This document shows, in pieces, positions 39,792 to 52,630 of a DNA stretch of 64,000 bases. Position 1 is the first letter of the stretch. Every line of letters begins with the position of its first letter. The DNA is from Adineta vaga (Eukaryota; Rotifera), in assembly GCA_021613535.1 (NCBI GenBank), contig CP075497.1:4464001-4528000 (forward strand), written 5' to 3'. The notes under the pieces were generated by a model. That model was not told the DNA's origin and did not search any database. It worked only from the letters and a program-made list of their open reading frames with translations. The position numbers were made by a program, and so were the translations under genes.

Positions 39792-40460
39792 TTTATGAAT
39801 ACGAAATAGTTCGTTTTATTTTTCTAGAAGAAATGTATGACGAGAAGAGAAAGAAATAGATTATTTATTTGAAAATAAAGAAAAAATTACGCAAGATAAA
39901 TATGAAAACATTGTCTGATAGTTTCCAATCGATAGAGGCTGGAGGGAAAATGATCTATTCAATATATTTTTCATGATTTATAAGTCAATCAGTGACTAAT
40001 TTATGACAAGAGACATCAGCAGATAAACAAACACAAACAAACAACTGACGACAAGACGACTTCTATGTTAAGTATGGAACCATTGAAAGAACGTCATCTA
40101 TCAATAAACGAATATTTTTGTCGCTAGTTGACGGTCATAATTGATCCTATAATATAAAATGCATTAATTCTAATTGACAATTTCGACCTTTGATTTTATG
40201 TTTGAATTACGAAAAGAAATTTCATAAGAATATACAAATTAAGATTAATATTGCTCAATTTCAAAAGGTAATTATGTAACAATGAAACAAAGTGAAAAAG
40301 CATTTCCTTTTCGAAAAATAGTTTATCACATATGTGAAACCTTTTTAGAACATTTCTTTCTCAAAATTAGTTTGATTTATTTTCAATAAAATATCTTGGC
40401 TGAAAATAAATATGTATATTTAAATAAAATGACATTTCCAATTGTTTTGAATGAGTGTTT
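39792..40460. other. Intergenic region between caspase-like gene and R3HDM4
   Basis: About 670 bp of AT-rich DNA between two minus-strand genes. It holds the presumed promoter of the R3HDM4-led gene series; AATAAA-like motifs near 40388 are on the plus strand. No gene is seen. Confidence 0.5.
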
Positions 40461-41497
40461 TTAATATCCATAATACCATAAATCTCGTGTAGATGGAGAG
40501 TTATAATGTGGATGAGTTCTTGTCATATGTGGAAAAGCATTTCGCGTACTTAAATGACGATACATTGGTATACCAAATTGACCATTCAATGGATATTGAA
40601 AATTAGTTATCGGTGGTTGTGAATGATGAGCAGACATAGCTCGGCGATGTCGATGGTGTGATGAATCGGGATATGCTGAAAATATAAATAAATATAGAAA
40701 GCTAGTACAGTTAAAAATAACTTACGAACAATTGATTTTCCTCGCTTAGCATGAGGTAGCATCGGCATATGATATGCTTGTTGACCTGCGAGATAAATCA
40801 TTTCATTACAACTACTATATCGAAAAGGTATTTGTTTATTTTCTGAATCTTTTTGAACGGCAGCACCAACATGTCTCAAAACAGTTTCGATGTCAGTATT
40901 TGGAGTTCGAAGATAACGAAGTAGATGATAAGTATATAAACTATTTCGGCCATTTCTTGATCGAGGTGAAGCAGTATCATCTGCTGCACAAGCATAAACA
41001 ATGATAGTCGATGGTGGAGCTTGCATAGGTGCAAAACCAGCTTGAGTTCCAGCTAATGCTGCTTTATGAAAACTCATTGCATCTAATGGTTCATTTGGTG
41101 GATCAGTTCGGCAACAATCAAGTACGCATATGATAAGTCGTGGTTTTCTCTCATGCATATCATTGACTAATTTTTGAGCATCAATGGCAGTTGATCTTAT
41201 GTTATCTGCACAGATACCAACCGCATCCCGTGCAATTAAATAATTATTACCATCGGATTGAACACCATGACCGGAGAAGTAAAAGAGAACAACAGCACCG
41301 GGTCGAATAGATCTTATAAATTTTTGAGTAGATAATTTCATTGATTTTAAATCGAGATCTGCTTCGTATTGTGTATGAAATCCAATTGATTGTAAAGCAT
41401 GATGCATATCAGCTGCATCGTTAATGCATGGACGTAATCTCAGATGACTTGGTGAATAGGCATTAATACCGATAGAGAGAGCTTGTTTAATACTCAT
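40461..41497 (-). CDS. Caspase-like protease (peptidase C14, metacaspase/orthocaspase type)
   Basis: Two exons (40726-41497 and 40461-40675) join to 328 codons plus stop. The p20-like domain begins almost at the N-terminus: SIKQALSIGINAYSPSHLRL, then CINDAADMHHALQSIGF, then the His motif VLFYFSGHGVQSDGNNYLIA, then the Cys motif IICVLDCCRTDPPNE, then IIVYACAADDTASPRS and SLYTYHLLRYLRTP. The catalytic His (GHG) and Cys (second C of DCCR) are in place, so it could be active. The DCCR motif and domain layout look more like prokaryotic/orthocaspase or paracaspase-type members than like animal Asp-specific caspases. A ~70-residue His/Tyr/Pro-rich C-terminal tail (SSHHRHRRAMSAHHSQ) is unlike them. 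An upstream Met at 41599 exists, but a probable 5'-UTR intron ends at CACTAG before 41497. Confidence 0.85.
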
Positions 41498-43096
41498 AGT
41501 TAAAATTGAGATGAAGTTAAGTGTCGGTTGTGTCAAAGCTTTCCTAGTGAAATAATGACTAGCAATAAAATTGAATGTAGAAAAGAAGTTACTTACCAAC
41601 TTTATAAGGATGAAAATATTTAACTGAAATTCGTATATCTATCGATAGAATAAAGAAATTATCAGCATAAATTTAAGAAATAATTACGAATAACTTTTTT
41701 TGAAATTGATTGTTTTTAATGTCAAAGTTTCGCTTATTTTACGGAGAAATTTAGACTACCAAAGATTTTTATTCTAATATACTTTTCATGACATAGAAAT
41801 ACAAATAAATAAGAAATAATATATTACTTTTCAAATCGAATACTAATTTAATACTTCATTCGATATGATCAATCGAGCGAAGAAATGTGACAGGCATGTT
41901 TTTTCCCACAGAAGTATATTCTCATTAAGCAGAACGGAAGAATCATTATCGATGACTGGTTTTTTTTTGAAGGAACTATCGTTAGTATTTAGAAAACATC
42001 ATTAGGCGATCAATTATTTTCCAAACAACTAATTCATTGCAGAAACAGTATCATTTTGTTGGAATAATCTCACTTGTTCGACGAAAAAATATAGAAATCA
42101 TCACCTATTCATATCAAAGGAACGAATGACAGTATAAAGCACTCAATAAACAAAATAGGAAAGTGAAATGATCAGTTTATTTTCTTCATACGCATTTTTG
42201 TTACTAATTTATTATTCATTTAGACCGAGGAAGAGAGTAGTCTGATTGATTGATTCTTGATCAGTAAACAAATGACATGTTTGTTTTCGCGTTTCACGCT
42301 CGTCGATACTTTTGATATGAAAGTCATAGGAGAGAATGACAAGCCCACACAAAAACAACTGCTTTTAATCGTTGCAACTGTCACGGAAGTGACCCATTCC
42401 TATTGTCTTTGAATACTTACATCTAAATGAATGAGATGAATAATTAAATATGTTGATGGAAAGTAAACCTTCGAAAAGTAGCCATTGATAATCATTGTAA
42501 ATCGTTCTCTGTCAAACGCTATTTGATAAGTGAGAAAAATAAACATGTGATCAAAAAATCATGATATACATAAAAATGCACTGAAATGGTACATATAGGT
42601 TATCAGATGTTTTTCTCAATCAGTCCTAATCTTTTTTCCAAATTTAGTTCTCTTGGTATATTCAATTGAAATATGTATTGAATACTATTTTTTTTTCATT
42701 GACTTGAGTATCACAGAGTCAACATAATGTCACGTATGTATGAATTTGGATGTAAGCAAAAGAGCGACACATACTCAAAAAGATATTGATTCTTGATGAA
42801 TCTCACTGTTATTTAAACTGATAATTTATGCAAAATTGAACATCAATGTTTGTTATTTTCATATTTTATATTAAAATACAGCTAACGAGAAAAAGCGAAG
42901 TGAGTGATGTGATTTAGAAATGAATGAATGAATTAATGAATAAATAGAGAGTGACACGTTTCTGGTTGGCTCGTTACTCCTCGAATACCTGCAGTCGATC
43001 AATAAAATCGGAGTAAAAAAAAATAACAACCGACACGTCAGTTGGACTTGAATTCTTCATAAAATCGATTAATTTAATTCAGTTTAGTCAATCATC
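41498..43096. other. Divergent intergenic region between caspase-like gene and ARCN1
   Basis: About 1.6 kb with no convincing ORF or RNA gene. A probable 5'-UTR intron of the caspase-like gene occupies about 41549-41607. A TGAATGAATGAA tract occurs near 42920-42945. An AG at 43086-43087 lies 9 nt before the ARCN1 ATG and may be a trans-splice acceptor. Confidence 0.5.
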
Positions 43097-45199
43097 ATGG
43101 TCTTATTAGCAGCATCCATTTGTACAAAAGCAGGCAAACGTAACTAACCTATTTTGTTTTCTTTCTATAAAATAATTTGTTTGATGATTTCAAATAGCAC
43201 TTGTTTCACGACAATTCGTAGAAATGAGTCGATCACGTATTGAAGGTTTACTTGCTGCATTTCCTAAACTAATTGGTGCTGGTAAACAACATACATTTGT
43301 TGAAACTGATACGGTTCGATATGTGTATCAACCGTTTGATAAACTTTATATGGTTTTATTAACGACAAAATCTAGCAATATATTGGAAGATCTTGAAACG
43401 TTAAGACTTTTTTCTCGTGTGGTAATTATTGATCATTCAGTAAAATGAACAAATTTTGATAGTTTTTAATCTGCTTTTAGATTCCCGAATATTGTAAATC
43501 AGTTGATGAAAAAGAAGTTTTTGAACATGCATTTGAATTATTATTTGCGTTTGATGAAATTGTTGCATTAGGTTATAAAGAAAATGTGAATTTAGCACAG
43601 ATTCGTACATATACAGATATGGATTCTCATGACGAACGTGTTCATGATGCAATGAGATTGGTATGATTTATTATAAATTATCTTTTTCAAACGATATAAA
43701 AGAGCTATTTTCTTCTTGTTTAAAGTGTCAAGAACGTGAAGCTAAAGATCGTATGAAACAAAGAGCAAAAGAACTCGATTTACAAAAACGTGCACAACGT
43801 GGTAGTGGATCTAAATCATATGGAAGTTCTACAGGTATCTCTTCAAGTATGTACAGTAGTTCATCATCAACAGATAATAAACCTGATGTAACACCATCAC
43901 CTGTCACGTATCAATCGAATACTTCATCGTAAGTATGATTTAATTCATGAGAAATAGTCGTTAAAAATTTTGCATTAAAATAGTTCAAGTATCCGTCCAA
44001 GTACGACAGGCAAAGCGATGAAACTAGGTACAAAAGGAAAAAATGTCGAATCATTTGTCGATCAACTTAAGTCGGAAGGTGAAACCGTTGCAAATAATGT
44101 TCCAGTAACATCTGGTGCAGGTGGTGCAACTACTAAAACTAAAACACAAAGTATCTCTTTATCAGAAGCTGAAAAAGGAGAGTAAGTTTTATAATAAAAA
44201 GAAAACAGTCACGTAAACATGTCAAATAACTATTTCTTGCTCTTAGCATTCATTTAAAACAAGAAGAAAAATTAACTGTCAGTTGCGGTCGTGATGGTGG
44301 TGTTGAAACTTTAGAAGTGCATGGTATGATTATGCTACGTGTTAAATCCGAAGAACATGGACGTATTATTGTTGCTCTTGATAATAAAGAATCTCGAAAT
44401 ATTCAATTACAAGTAAAATATTTCTTTGTATTTGAAAGAAATCATTTTTGTTTCTTTCTAGACACATCCAAATATCGATAAGAAACTTTTTACCAATGAT
44501 TCAGTGATTGGTTTGAAAAATGCAGATAGACCATTTCCAGCAAATCAAGAAGTTGGAGTATTAAAATGGCGTTACACATCGACTGATTCCAAGGAAATTC
44601 CACTGACTAGTAAAATAATCACAATGAAATTAATAAAAAAAAAAGAACGTCTCCGAAATTTTCTTTTAGTTAATTGTTGGCCAAATGAAACACCTAATGG
44701 TGGTTGTGATGTTAATATTGAATATGAATTACAACATACAAATCTGATTCTAAAAGATGTTCAAATTAATGTTCCATTACCGTAATATAAGAGAATTTTT
44801 GTGACGATATTTTATTTCCGATATCTTTCTTTCTCTCTCTATTGAAGGGGCGGTGGTCAAACACCAGTGATTGGAAAAATTGATGGTGATTTTCAATTTG
44901 ATAGTCGAAAAACAACGTTAACGTGGTCTTTACCTGTAATCGATCAATCGAACTCAGAAGGTTCATTGGAATTTTCTGTTCGAGGCAAAGCTGCTGATTT
45001 CTTTCCAATTCAAGTTGATTTTGTTGCTGAAACACCTTATTGTGATATTAGAGTAAGTAGAAAAACGATTTAGTTTCTTTTCGATTATAAAAAAATTGAT
45101 TTATTTCAGGTCGCTGATGTAAAAGCAGTTGATAGTCGTAAATCTGTACCGTACTCGCATGAAACAAATCTCATTGTCGATAAATATGAATATGTTTAA
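43097..45199 (+). CDS. ARCN1: Coatomer subunit delta (delta-COP)
   Basis: A multi-exon gene. It begins [20 protein letters not shown] and [20 protein letters not shown], the hallmark of delta-COP's longin domain, continuing [20 protein letters not shown] and [21 protein letters not shown] hinge with Lys/Arg-rich helix ([18 protein letters not shown]) and Ser-rich stretch follows, then the mu-homology domain ([40 protein letters not shown]) ending [14 protein letters not shown]. Delta-COP is part of the COPI coat for Golgi-to-ER traffic and binds Dsl1-type motifs through its mu-homology domain. The frame at 44605-44665 requires an intron (ACT A|GTAAAA ... TTTTAG). An acceptor 9 nt upstream of the ATG suits trans-splicing. 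Confidence 0.96.
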
Positions 45200-45474
45200 T
45201 GGGACAAACGAAACTTTTCTTTTTCCTTTTTTTTTATATTAATCATCTATTACAGAGTATATTAACATAATTTTAACTTATTCTCTATTGGTTTGTTGTT
45301 ATTTTACTAAAAGAAAGAACAAGCAACTTATATGTTATCCTATTGTTATCATTTGAAGCTTCGTTTTTTTTCTTTCGTTAATTTAAAAATAAAAATAGTA
45401 GAAAAGAAATATCTGAATGATTGGACTGAATTATATGGGAAAGAAAAAAGAACGAGAAAAGAAAAAAAAAGAAC

Positions 45475-45547
45475 TGGAGAAGTTGGGCATCGATCCCAAT
45501 ACCTCTCGCATGCTAAGCGAGCGCTCTACCATATGAGCTACATCCCC
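45475..45547 (-). tRNA. tRNA-Ala (anticodon AGC)
   Basis: Read on the minus strand: GGGGATGTAGCTCATATGG, then an anticodon arm CTCGC-TTAGCAT-GCGAG with anticodon AGC, a T-arm TTGGG-ATCGATG-CCCAA, and 3' CTTCTCC plus A. The acceptor stem has one G-U and one T-T position, otherwise canonical. A T-run follows as terminator. It begins 7 bp after the RAD51C stop codon on the same strand. Confidence 0.93.
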
Positions 45548-45554
45548 GTGTTGA

Positions 45555-46724
45555 TTACATGTTTGAAAATGAATGTTGATTTTCCTGTGTTGCAGTATTG
45601 TCACTATCATGATCCATCAATTCACTTTCATCAATATCACGAACACCATCATCCTAAAAATAAACGAATAATTCAGATTTGCCAATAGAAAATGCATGGT
45701 AAATGAAATAGTTCATTTCTATTTACAGTTATTTTAAAGAAAGTTGACATTTCTGGTAAATGAGGTGATTTTAACACACGAACTTCTCGCTTATTCAGTT
45801 TCCATGATAGTTGTATTCGTAATTGAGACATATGACCAAATGCATCACCAAGTGCTAAAATAAATATTCGATTAAAATTATAGTCTTTACAATAATTTGA
45901 AATTACCTGGAGCACAATATGCTTCATGTTTAGGTGAGTCTACTTTCGCTACCATATGATTGACAACAACGGCCTATGTCAATAGATTAAAGAATTATCT
46001 GAATACAACACTATTAACTTACCGCACAATTATAATTAGAAGCTAGTTGCTGTAACATTGTTACGATTCGAACTGTATACTTATGTCGAGCTAAATGATC
46101 ACCATCGATAATACTTCGAATTGGATGTGCAAGACTATCAAGAATAATTAATTTCACATTTCGTTCAGGTGTCATAAGTTGTTTTAATTGAATAAGACAA
46201 GCAATCAATTCTGCAACATTCATACAACGAAAATAAGTGACATTTTTCAATATTTGTTCAACTGAATTCGTATCTAATGGAACTTGATTGTCATTTTTAT
46301 AATGATTCTCAGCTGCCATAGCCATATTCTGTAAACGTATAGGTACAAAACTTCCTTCAGTATCAATATAAATTGCTGTTCCTGTACTCTCTAGATTAAT
46401 TCCATATTTCATTTGTACTGAAACACATAATTGAGTACTAATACAAAAATCAACTGTTATAAATCAATACTTAGAAAGAAAATTGAACAAACCATAAATT
46501 TGATTTTCCACTTCCTGGATTTCCACATAATTCAGTCATTACACCCAAACGAATACCACCATCTATCAACGAGAAACAGTAGTTGAAACAATGGATCTTT
46601 TTTTTCAATCAAAGTTTTCTTCTTTACCAAGCATATCATCGAACTTTTTTGAATATGTTGATATACATCCAATATTGGATTTAAATATATCCATAGCAGT
46701 CCGACTTTTTCTTGTTAAAGCCAT
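45555..46724 (-). CDS. RAD51C: RAD51 paralogue, RAD51C-like recombination ATPase
   Basis: A multi-exon gene starts at 46724 (MALTRKSRTAMDIF). The RecA core is clear after splicing: Walker A region GVMTELCGNPGSGKSNLCTQ followed by LCVSVQMKYG (compare human [21 protein letters not shown]), then AIYIDTEGSFVPIRLQNMAM, then VTYFRCMNVAELIACLIQLK, Walker B VKLIILDSLAHPIR, and CAAVVVNHMVAKVDS, then APALGDAFGHMSQLRIQLSW. IDTEGSF plus YFRC point to RAD51C rather than RAD51 or DMC1. The N-terminal domain is shorter than in human. It works in homologous recombination with other RAD51 paralogues. It is divergent from WDR11, 190 bp apart. Confidence 0.88.
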
Positions 46725-46914
46725 GTTTAGTTCAGAAAAGATCGTAGTGAAAAAAAGAATAAAATATTCCTAAGTGTGATTATTTCTGCGAACATAGCGC
46801 TCGAAATCTGACTGGTTAAATATGATTCACTGAATACTTCTTCTTCTTTTTTCTATCCCTCCCTCTCTCAAGGCATGTTTTTATTGTGTTTAAGCATTGA
46901 TTCAAAACAAAACA
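46725..46914. promoter_or_regulatory. Short divergent promoter region, RAD51C / WDR11
   Basis: Only 190 bp separate the two start codons, so the two genes share a compact bidirectional promoter. It contains a CT-rich stretch (about 46840-46870) and an AAG 22 nt before the WDR11 ATG that may be a trans-splice acceptor. Confidence 0.55.
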
Positions 46915-49900
46915 ATGAATCTCGTATCTCGTATCATTCCGGGTGCATTAAATAATGCAAATAAAGATGCAATTGATTGGAATCATCAAGGTCTTATTGC
47001 ATATGGTTGTCAATCGAGTATAGTTGTACTTGATCCACAATCATTTCGAGTAGATGAATAACCGTTTTTTTAGTAATTTTCAAATAATTCATGATTTTTT
47101 TTCTTAGATTTTGCAATGTATGGAAAAATATCATGAACCAATTATTAAAGTATTTCATCGAAAACTTTCTTTGAATTCAATCTTAAATTTATAATTAGGT
47201 TAAATGGGCACCGGATAGTTTTTATCATAATATCGATGATGCATATAATTTAAAACTTGCCAGTGCTGATTCAACAGGAAATATTCTTATTTGGGATGTT
47301 TATAAATCTTCTATTCAATCGGAATTTCGTGATGGAACTAAACCAATTTCTGGTTGAGATATACTCATTTACTTTTTTTTCCAAATAATAATTCATTTGT
47401 TTACTCGATAGATATGATATGGTATTCAACTGATACAAATCCTCAACTTCTATTAGTAATTCATTCACCAAATATTGTTATTTTATGGAATACACAAACA
47501 GGAACGAAGATTTGGCGTGTTGCTTATGATCAAGAACGACAACGAGAAACTGAATCATTTCTACAGATTATTCAAGATCCATTTAATCATCAACGAACAA
47601 TATGTAAATTTTATTTGACATAAAAAATCAATTCGAAAATAAAATTTCAATTTTATTTCAGTACTTGGTCAATCAAGTTTAACATTTATTGAAGATTTCT
47701 CACCGGTTAATACACCAAGTGGTCAATCTCGTCGATTTTATATATCGAATACAAATAATAATAACAATACAAATAAACCAAATGTTTCATCACAAAATTA
47801 TAAACGAAGTACATCGGTTAATTCTATATCATCAACAAGTTCTCAATTAACAACTCGTTTAAAAGCAATTATTGAAGGAAGTGAACATACAAAGTAATCA
47901 TTTGAATTTTAATGAATTTATTTATCGTCTTTTCTTTCTTCTTCTTTTTGCTTGCAGACAAGATGATCAATTATTATCTACTGTTGTTAGTTTAAATGAT
48001 TGTATACAAATCTTATTTCATCCAATACATCGTCATTTAATATTAATCGTTTATCCACGTGAAATTTTAATATTTGATTTACAAATTTTACAAACTGTTG
48101 GAACAATTTTATGTGAAAAGAATTCCGCAGCATTTTATAAGGTTAATTTTTTGTTTTCTTCATTTTCTTATTTTATTGGAAATCTTTATTTCAATAGATT
48201 TATGGATGTTGTCGACGTGATGCATTTATATGTTTTCATGAAAGTGGAACAATTAGTGTACGAAATAGACGCTTAGAAAATAGTACAATACAAGCATTGC
48301 AATCCCCAAATAGTATGATTGTCTATTTTGCAATACACACGATAAATTGATTTTGTTTTAGCATCATTAACGGAATTTGTCATTGATTTAACTTATGATC
48401 TTGTATATTATTCTGATCCATTTCGTTTGGTTAAAAATACACGTATCTGTTCATTTTGTGTATCACCCAAAGATGAAACGGCTATAAGTGTGATTCTAAC
48501 AGATGGAAAAGTTTTATTTTGGAATATTGATCAGAAGGATTTATCAATCTCTCCAGACATTGACGTTAATAATGAAGGAAATAATGGAAATCGTATTCCA
48601 TTAGGTGGAGTAATGTTTGCTCCACCGCCTGCTCCATATACAATATCAATGTGTCCATCAATGACAGCAAAAAATTGGAAAGATTGGACGCCATTATTAG
48701 CACTTGGTAATGAAATTGTCGAAACTTTTGAATTTCTTATTTCGAATATTATTCAATAGGTTGTACAAATGGAGATATCGTTATTTTTGATCTTAATGAT
48801 GGAAGTATTCAACGACAATTAGCTGTTCATTCCTCTCCTGTTCGGTAAATCTATGAAGAATATGTCAAGACCGATTGTCATCTTTATTGTTGTTCTAGTG
48901 GAGTAGTTTGGTTATCACCACAAACAATTCTTTCATGGGGATATCAAAATCCGGGTGATGGTCGTACAGCTGTTCGTAATGAAATTTTTATGATTCATAT
49001 TCCATCAGGTTAGTTCTTAGCAGATTCGTTAAATAATTCACTGTATGAATTTCATTTTTATAGGAAGACAAGAACCATTTCGAACAGAAATTAATCATGA
49101 TGAATCTCCAATTGAAAGTTTCAAAGTATCACATACAAAGTTTGTAATGAAACGTTCGTGAAATCTAAATCTTATTTGTTTTTTAATTTGAAAAGAAATT
49201 ATCTAATTATTCTATTTCGTGATCAACCATTTGAATTATGGGATTTGAAATCATTTACATTAATTCGACGATTACCTAAGAAATGTCCGAAAATCTTAGC
49301 TTTGGTAATTGAAATTTGTCGTCTATACTGATATGTAATGAATTCTTTCTAGGATTGGTCACCAAATGTATTAGTAATGAAAAAATCACTTGGAGAAATG
49401 AATTCATCTGCAGCGGCGAAATTAAATAGTAGTACTGAATCTGAACAAGACCTTCATCGAATTGCTAATACAGAAGCCGAGTATGAAATACATGGAATTT
49501 GTTTATCGATAAAGATAAGAATTCTATTCTTATAGAACAAGTTCAAATAATGATCATGATAAAAAATCATCACGAGAAAATTTTATTTTTACGGATGAAT
49601 ACAATTTATTATATCATTTTTATGTTGAAGGAAGAACTATTAAAGAAGTAGCAACTGTTCCACCTGATGTAATGCACTTCTTCTTCTCTTTTCCAAACAA
49701 AATATTTCTCTTATTCTATTCTAGCATTCATCATCGGCAGCAACTGATCTTGGTATTTACCTTTCATCTTCTTGTATTATTTATGAAGTTTTGCGGGTTT
49801 TTTTTCTAGTTTTAAAAGGTGATTATCTTCTTTCGGGTGATGTCGATGGTATCTTACAAGTATTTAATATAAAATTGAAACAGAGCAAGTAAGAATAAAT

Positions 49901-51562
49901 TCTTGAAAAGTTTGAATAGAATGTTTGTGGATAATCATTTTTTGTCAAGATCTTTTAATACGAAACGAAGTCCAATTCGTAAACTTCGTTTTGCACCTGG
50001 GAAAGGTAATTTTCGTGCATTTGTTTTATTCAATGATGGAGTCGATATTTGGGATATTCGTGATGTAAGTTATCATTCTTTCAAATTCATGTACTTTTGA
50101 AAGTGTTGATAATGATTTACTTTGTAGAGAGATCGTATAAGTACATTGAAATATCCACGAGATACGATTCAAGTTACGGATGGTGATTGGACTAGTTCGG
50201 ATAAAATTGTTTTGGCATGTTCGGATCATTGTATAAGAATATATGAAATGAATCTGGTTGATTCATCAAGTTCATTGGAATTTCAAACAATTGAACGTAT
50301 GTTATTTAAAACAGTTCTTCCGGAAAACTCTTTTCTAGAGAAATTTGATGATTAATTGACAAATCAGGATCGCCTGCAGGCGAAAATGTTCATTATAGTT
50401 CTATTTTTGAACAAAACAGTTGCTTTGACTTGTTTTATATTTAGAAAAAACCTTAATACCCTATATGATGCCAGCACGTAATGGCAATCTATTGAAACAT
50501 TTATTATGTACCAATAATGGTCCATTAAGTGAATTAATAAAGAAATGTGAAGATACTAATTTTAACGGAATACTTGAAAAAGAATTATCAAAATTTAATC
50601 AGTAAATCAAATGTTTTTTTCTTCTATCGAAATCTTTATCTATTGAAAATTCTTCTAGAGAATTCAAAGATTCTTTAGCAAATACCAAGTCTACAATCGA
50701 TCGTTGTTTATTAATTGCTAATTTATTTAATGATCCATGGGAACAACGTTTTTGGCGATTAACGAAATATTATCTCAATGAATATGGTTCATCGAATGCA
50801 AATTCAACTGATTCATTATCACTTCTTCCATCTTATGATTTACTTCTTGATTCTAAAACATTCGAACAACTTCAACTAGAACGAACAATTCGTCGTGATA
50901 TTAAATGTACATCAACACCATCATCAACAATTCTATCACATTGTATTGATTCATATATTGCTCTAAAACAAAATGATCGTGCTGTACAACTTTTACTTGA
51001 TACTGATCCAAACGATGAAACATATGCATTAAATTGTATTAAAGCTTGTCTTATATCTACAATGCAAAAACAAACTAATGAAACATCAAAAAATACAGTC
51101 ACGAAATTAGTTGCGACAAATCTAATTGCCAATGGTAAGATTAATGAAGGTGTACAACTCTTATGTACGATTGATTTAAGTGCTGAGGCATGTCGATACT
51201 TACAAGATTATAATCAATGGGAATATTCAATATGTTTGGCAAAATTACGTTTGAAACCAAATTCTACTGAATATATAGATATTCTTAAACGATGGTCGGA
51301 ACATATTCGTCTTTATTCTCAAACATCGAAACTAAATTCGGCTTTAGTTTTAATCTCATGTGGACAATTTCGTCGTGCGATTGAAGTTTTACATAGTCAA
51401 GGTGCAACTGAATTGGCAATACGTTTATTTGAATGTTGTAAACAATTCGGTATTGATGATGGTACAATCGGACAGAAATTATTCGATGATTATATTGATT
51501 TAATGCAATCTTTTGGTTTTATGTCCATCGCAAACGATTATCGAACAACAGTAGTTGTATAG
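46915..51562 (+). CDS. WDR11: WDR11 homologue
   Basis: A large multi-exon gene that matches WDR11 from end to end. Start: MNLVSRIIPGALNNANKDAI and DWNHQGLIAYGCQSSIVVLD. First propeller: NLKLASADSTGNILIWDVYK and QLLLVIHSPNIVILWNTQTG. Middle: LNDCIQILFHPIHRHLILIV followed by YPREILIFDLQILQTVGTIL, and later LGCTNGDIVIFDLNDG. Second propeller: IRKLRFAPGKGNFRAFVLFN. C-terminal helical region: NDRAVQLLLDTDPNDETYAL, TKLVATNLIANGKINEGVQL and LCTIDLSAEACRYLQDYNQW. WDR11 acts with FAM91A1 at the trans-Golgi in capture of endosome-derived vesicles (family knowledge). A Ser/Asn-rich insertion near 47740-47870 is not expected in vertebrate versions. Introns are numerous and mostly near 50 bp. Confidence 0.96.
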
Positions 51563-52044
51563 AGAGACGAATTTTATTTTTGTTTTTAAAGTAAACAGTG
51601 ATTGTTTCTTCCGGGTTTTTAACTGTATGTGCAATCGATTGTGAAAAAAAAAGAAATATATGTCAAAAACTTATCAATAAACAGAGTCAATAAAGCGAAT
51701 AGATAATAAGTATGCGTAGGGACTGAAACGATGACAATAATTGTAGAGAATTACCTATGATTAAAGAAGACATGATCGATGTCGTGTCTATAATTTCCGT
51801 TGAATGTTTCAAATAATGATTATTTCCCGTAAAGATTTAACTATGTGTTTCGGGACTTTTTTCTCTTTATTTGGTTATTTTTCGTTCAGTTTTCTTTCGG
51901 AATAGTTCTGACGTGTAAACAGTTCAATTCATTGACATTTACCGCCTTCGAAGTGATTTTTCTTCATTCATTTCAAGTTTGCTCATCTCGTCATCAGTCC
52001 TCTTCTCTCATCATTTCAATCTCGTTACAAATCTTAAAGCCAAT
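51563..52044. other. Intergenic region between WDR11 and prohormone gene 1
   Basis: AT-rich 480-bp spacer; AATAAA-type motifs near 51675 suit the WDR11 3' end. No gene is seen. Confidence 0.5.
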
Positions 52045-52374
52045 ATGAAATTCTTCTCTATTGTTCTCATCATCTGTTGTTACCTTATGAGTCAAACAAG
52101 GGTCGATGCACGTGCAACAGGACTAAGTAAAAGCTATTGGCCACTTTCCATCAATGGTGACTATCAGGATGATTTACTCCATCAAAAACTTGAATCGAAA
52201 CGACAAGCTGGTACACAAAGTTCTTTTACAATTCTTTTATAGTTTCTCTTTTCATATTTAGGTTGGGGCAAACGTCGCGATTTAATGACTGATTATGACG
52301 ATAGTGATCTACCACCCTATCATCCATATGCTGCACTTCGCCATTCTGCACGTACTTGGTTTGATTATGAATAA
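52045..52374 (+). CDS. Small secreted prohormone-like protein with an amidation site
   Basis: Two exons (52045-52210, 52262-52374) join to 92 codons plus stop. The N-terminus (MKFFSIVLIICCYLMSQTR) is a clear signal peptide, with cleavage likely near VDARA. The mature part contains a dibasic KR, then QAGW, then GKRR: the classic layout for prohormone cleavage and C-terminal amidation, with Gln able to form pyroglutamate. Predicted products are a ~30-residue linker peptide (ATGLSKSYWPLSINGDYQDD...), a four-residue pQAGW-amide, and a C-terminal acidic/aromatic peptide (RDLMTDYDDSDLPPYHPYAA...). The GKR site is assembled across the splice junction (G|GT TGG GGC AAA). I do not recognise the family. 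A polyadenylation signal overlaps the stop. Confidence 0.65.
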
Positions 52375-52630
52375 ATAAAACTTTCTCTTATTCCTATTTC
52401 AATGAGACATATGCATGAAAAAGAAAAAGTTTTAAATAATATTAAATAAAAAAAAATACGAACATATTTATATTTACTGTTCAACAACAAAAACCAACAA
52501 CAACAACAATAAAATGCTTACGCATTGAATTTATTAAAATTTCAATTTCCATAAAAATCTGAAGAGATTTCAAATAATATGACTGACTATTGCAATGAGA
52601 GAAAAACTCTTATATTGCTTTCATCAATTT

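Noticed and set aside
41498-41599. Extended N-terminus of the caspase-like protein from the Met at 41599
   Set aside because: The stretch contains a donor (GTAAGTAAC) and an acceptor (CACTAG) typical of a 5'-UTR intron, and the catalytic domain starts at 41497.
45332-45688. Plus-strand 118-codon frame
   Set aside because: It runs across tRNA-Ala and the antisense of RAD51C's last exon.
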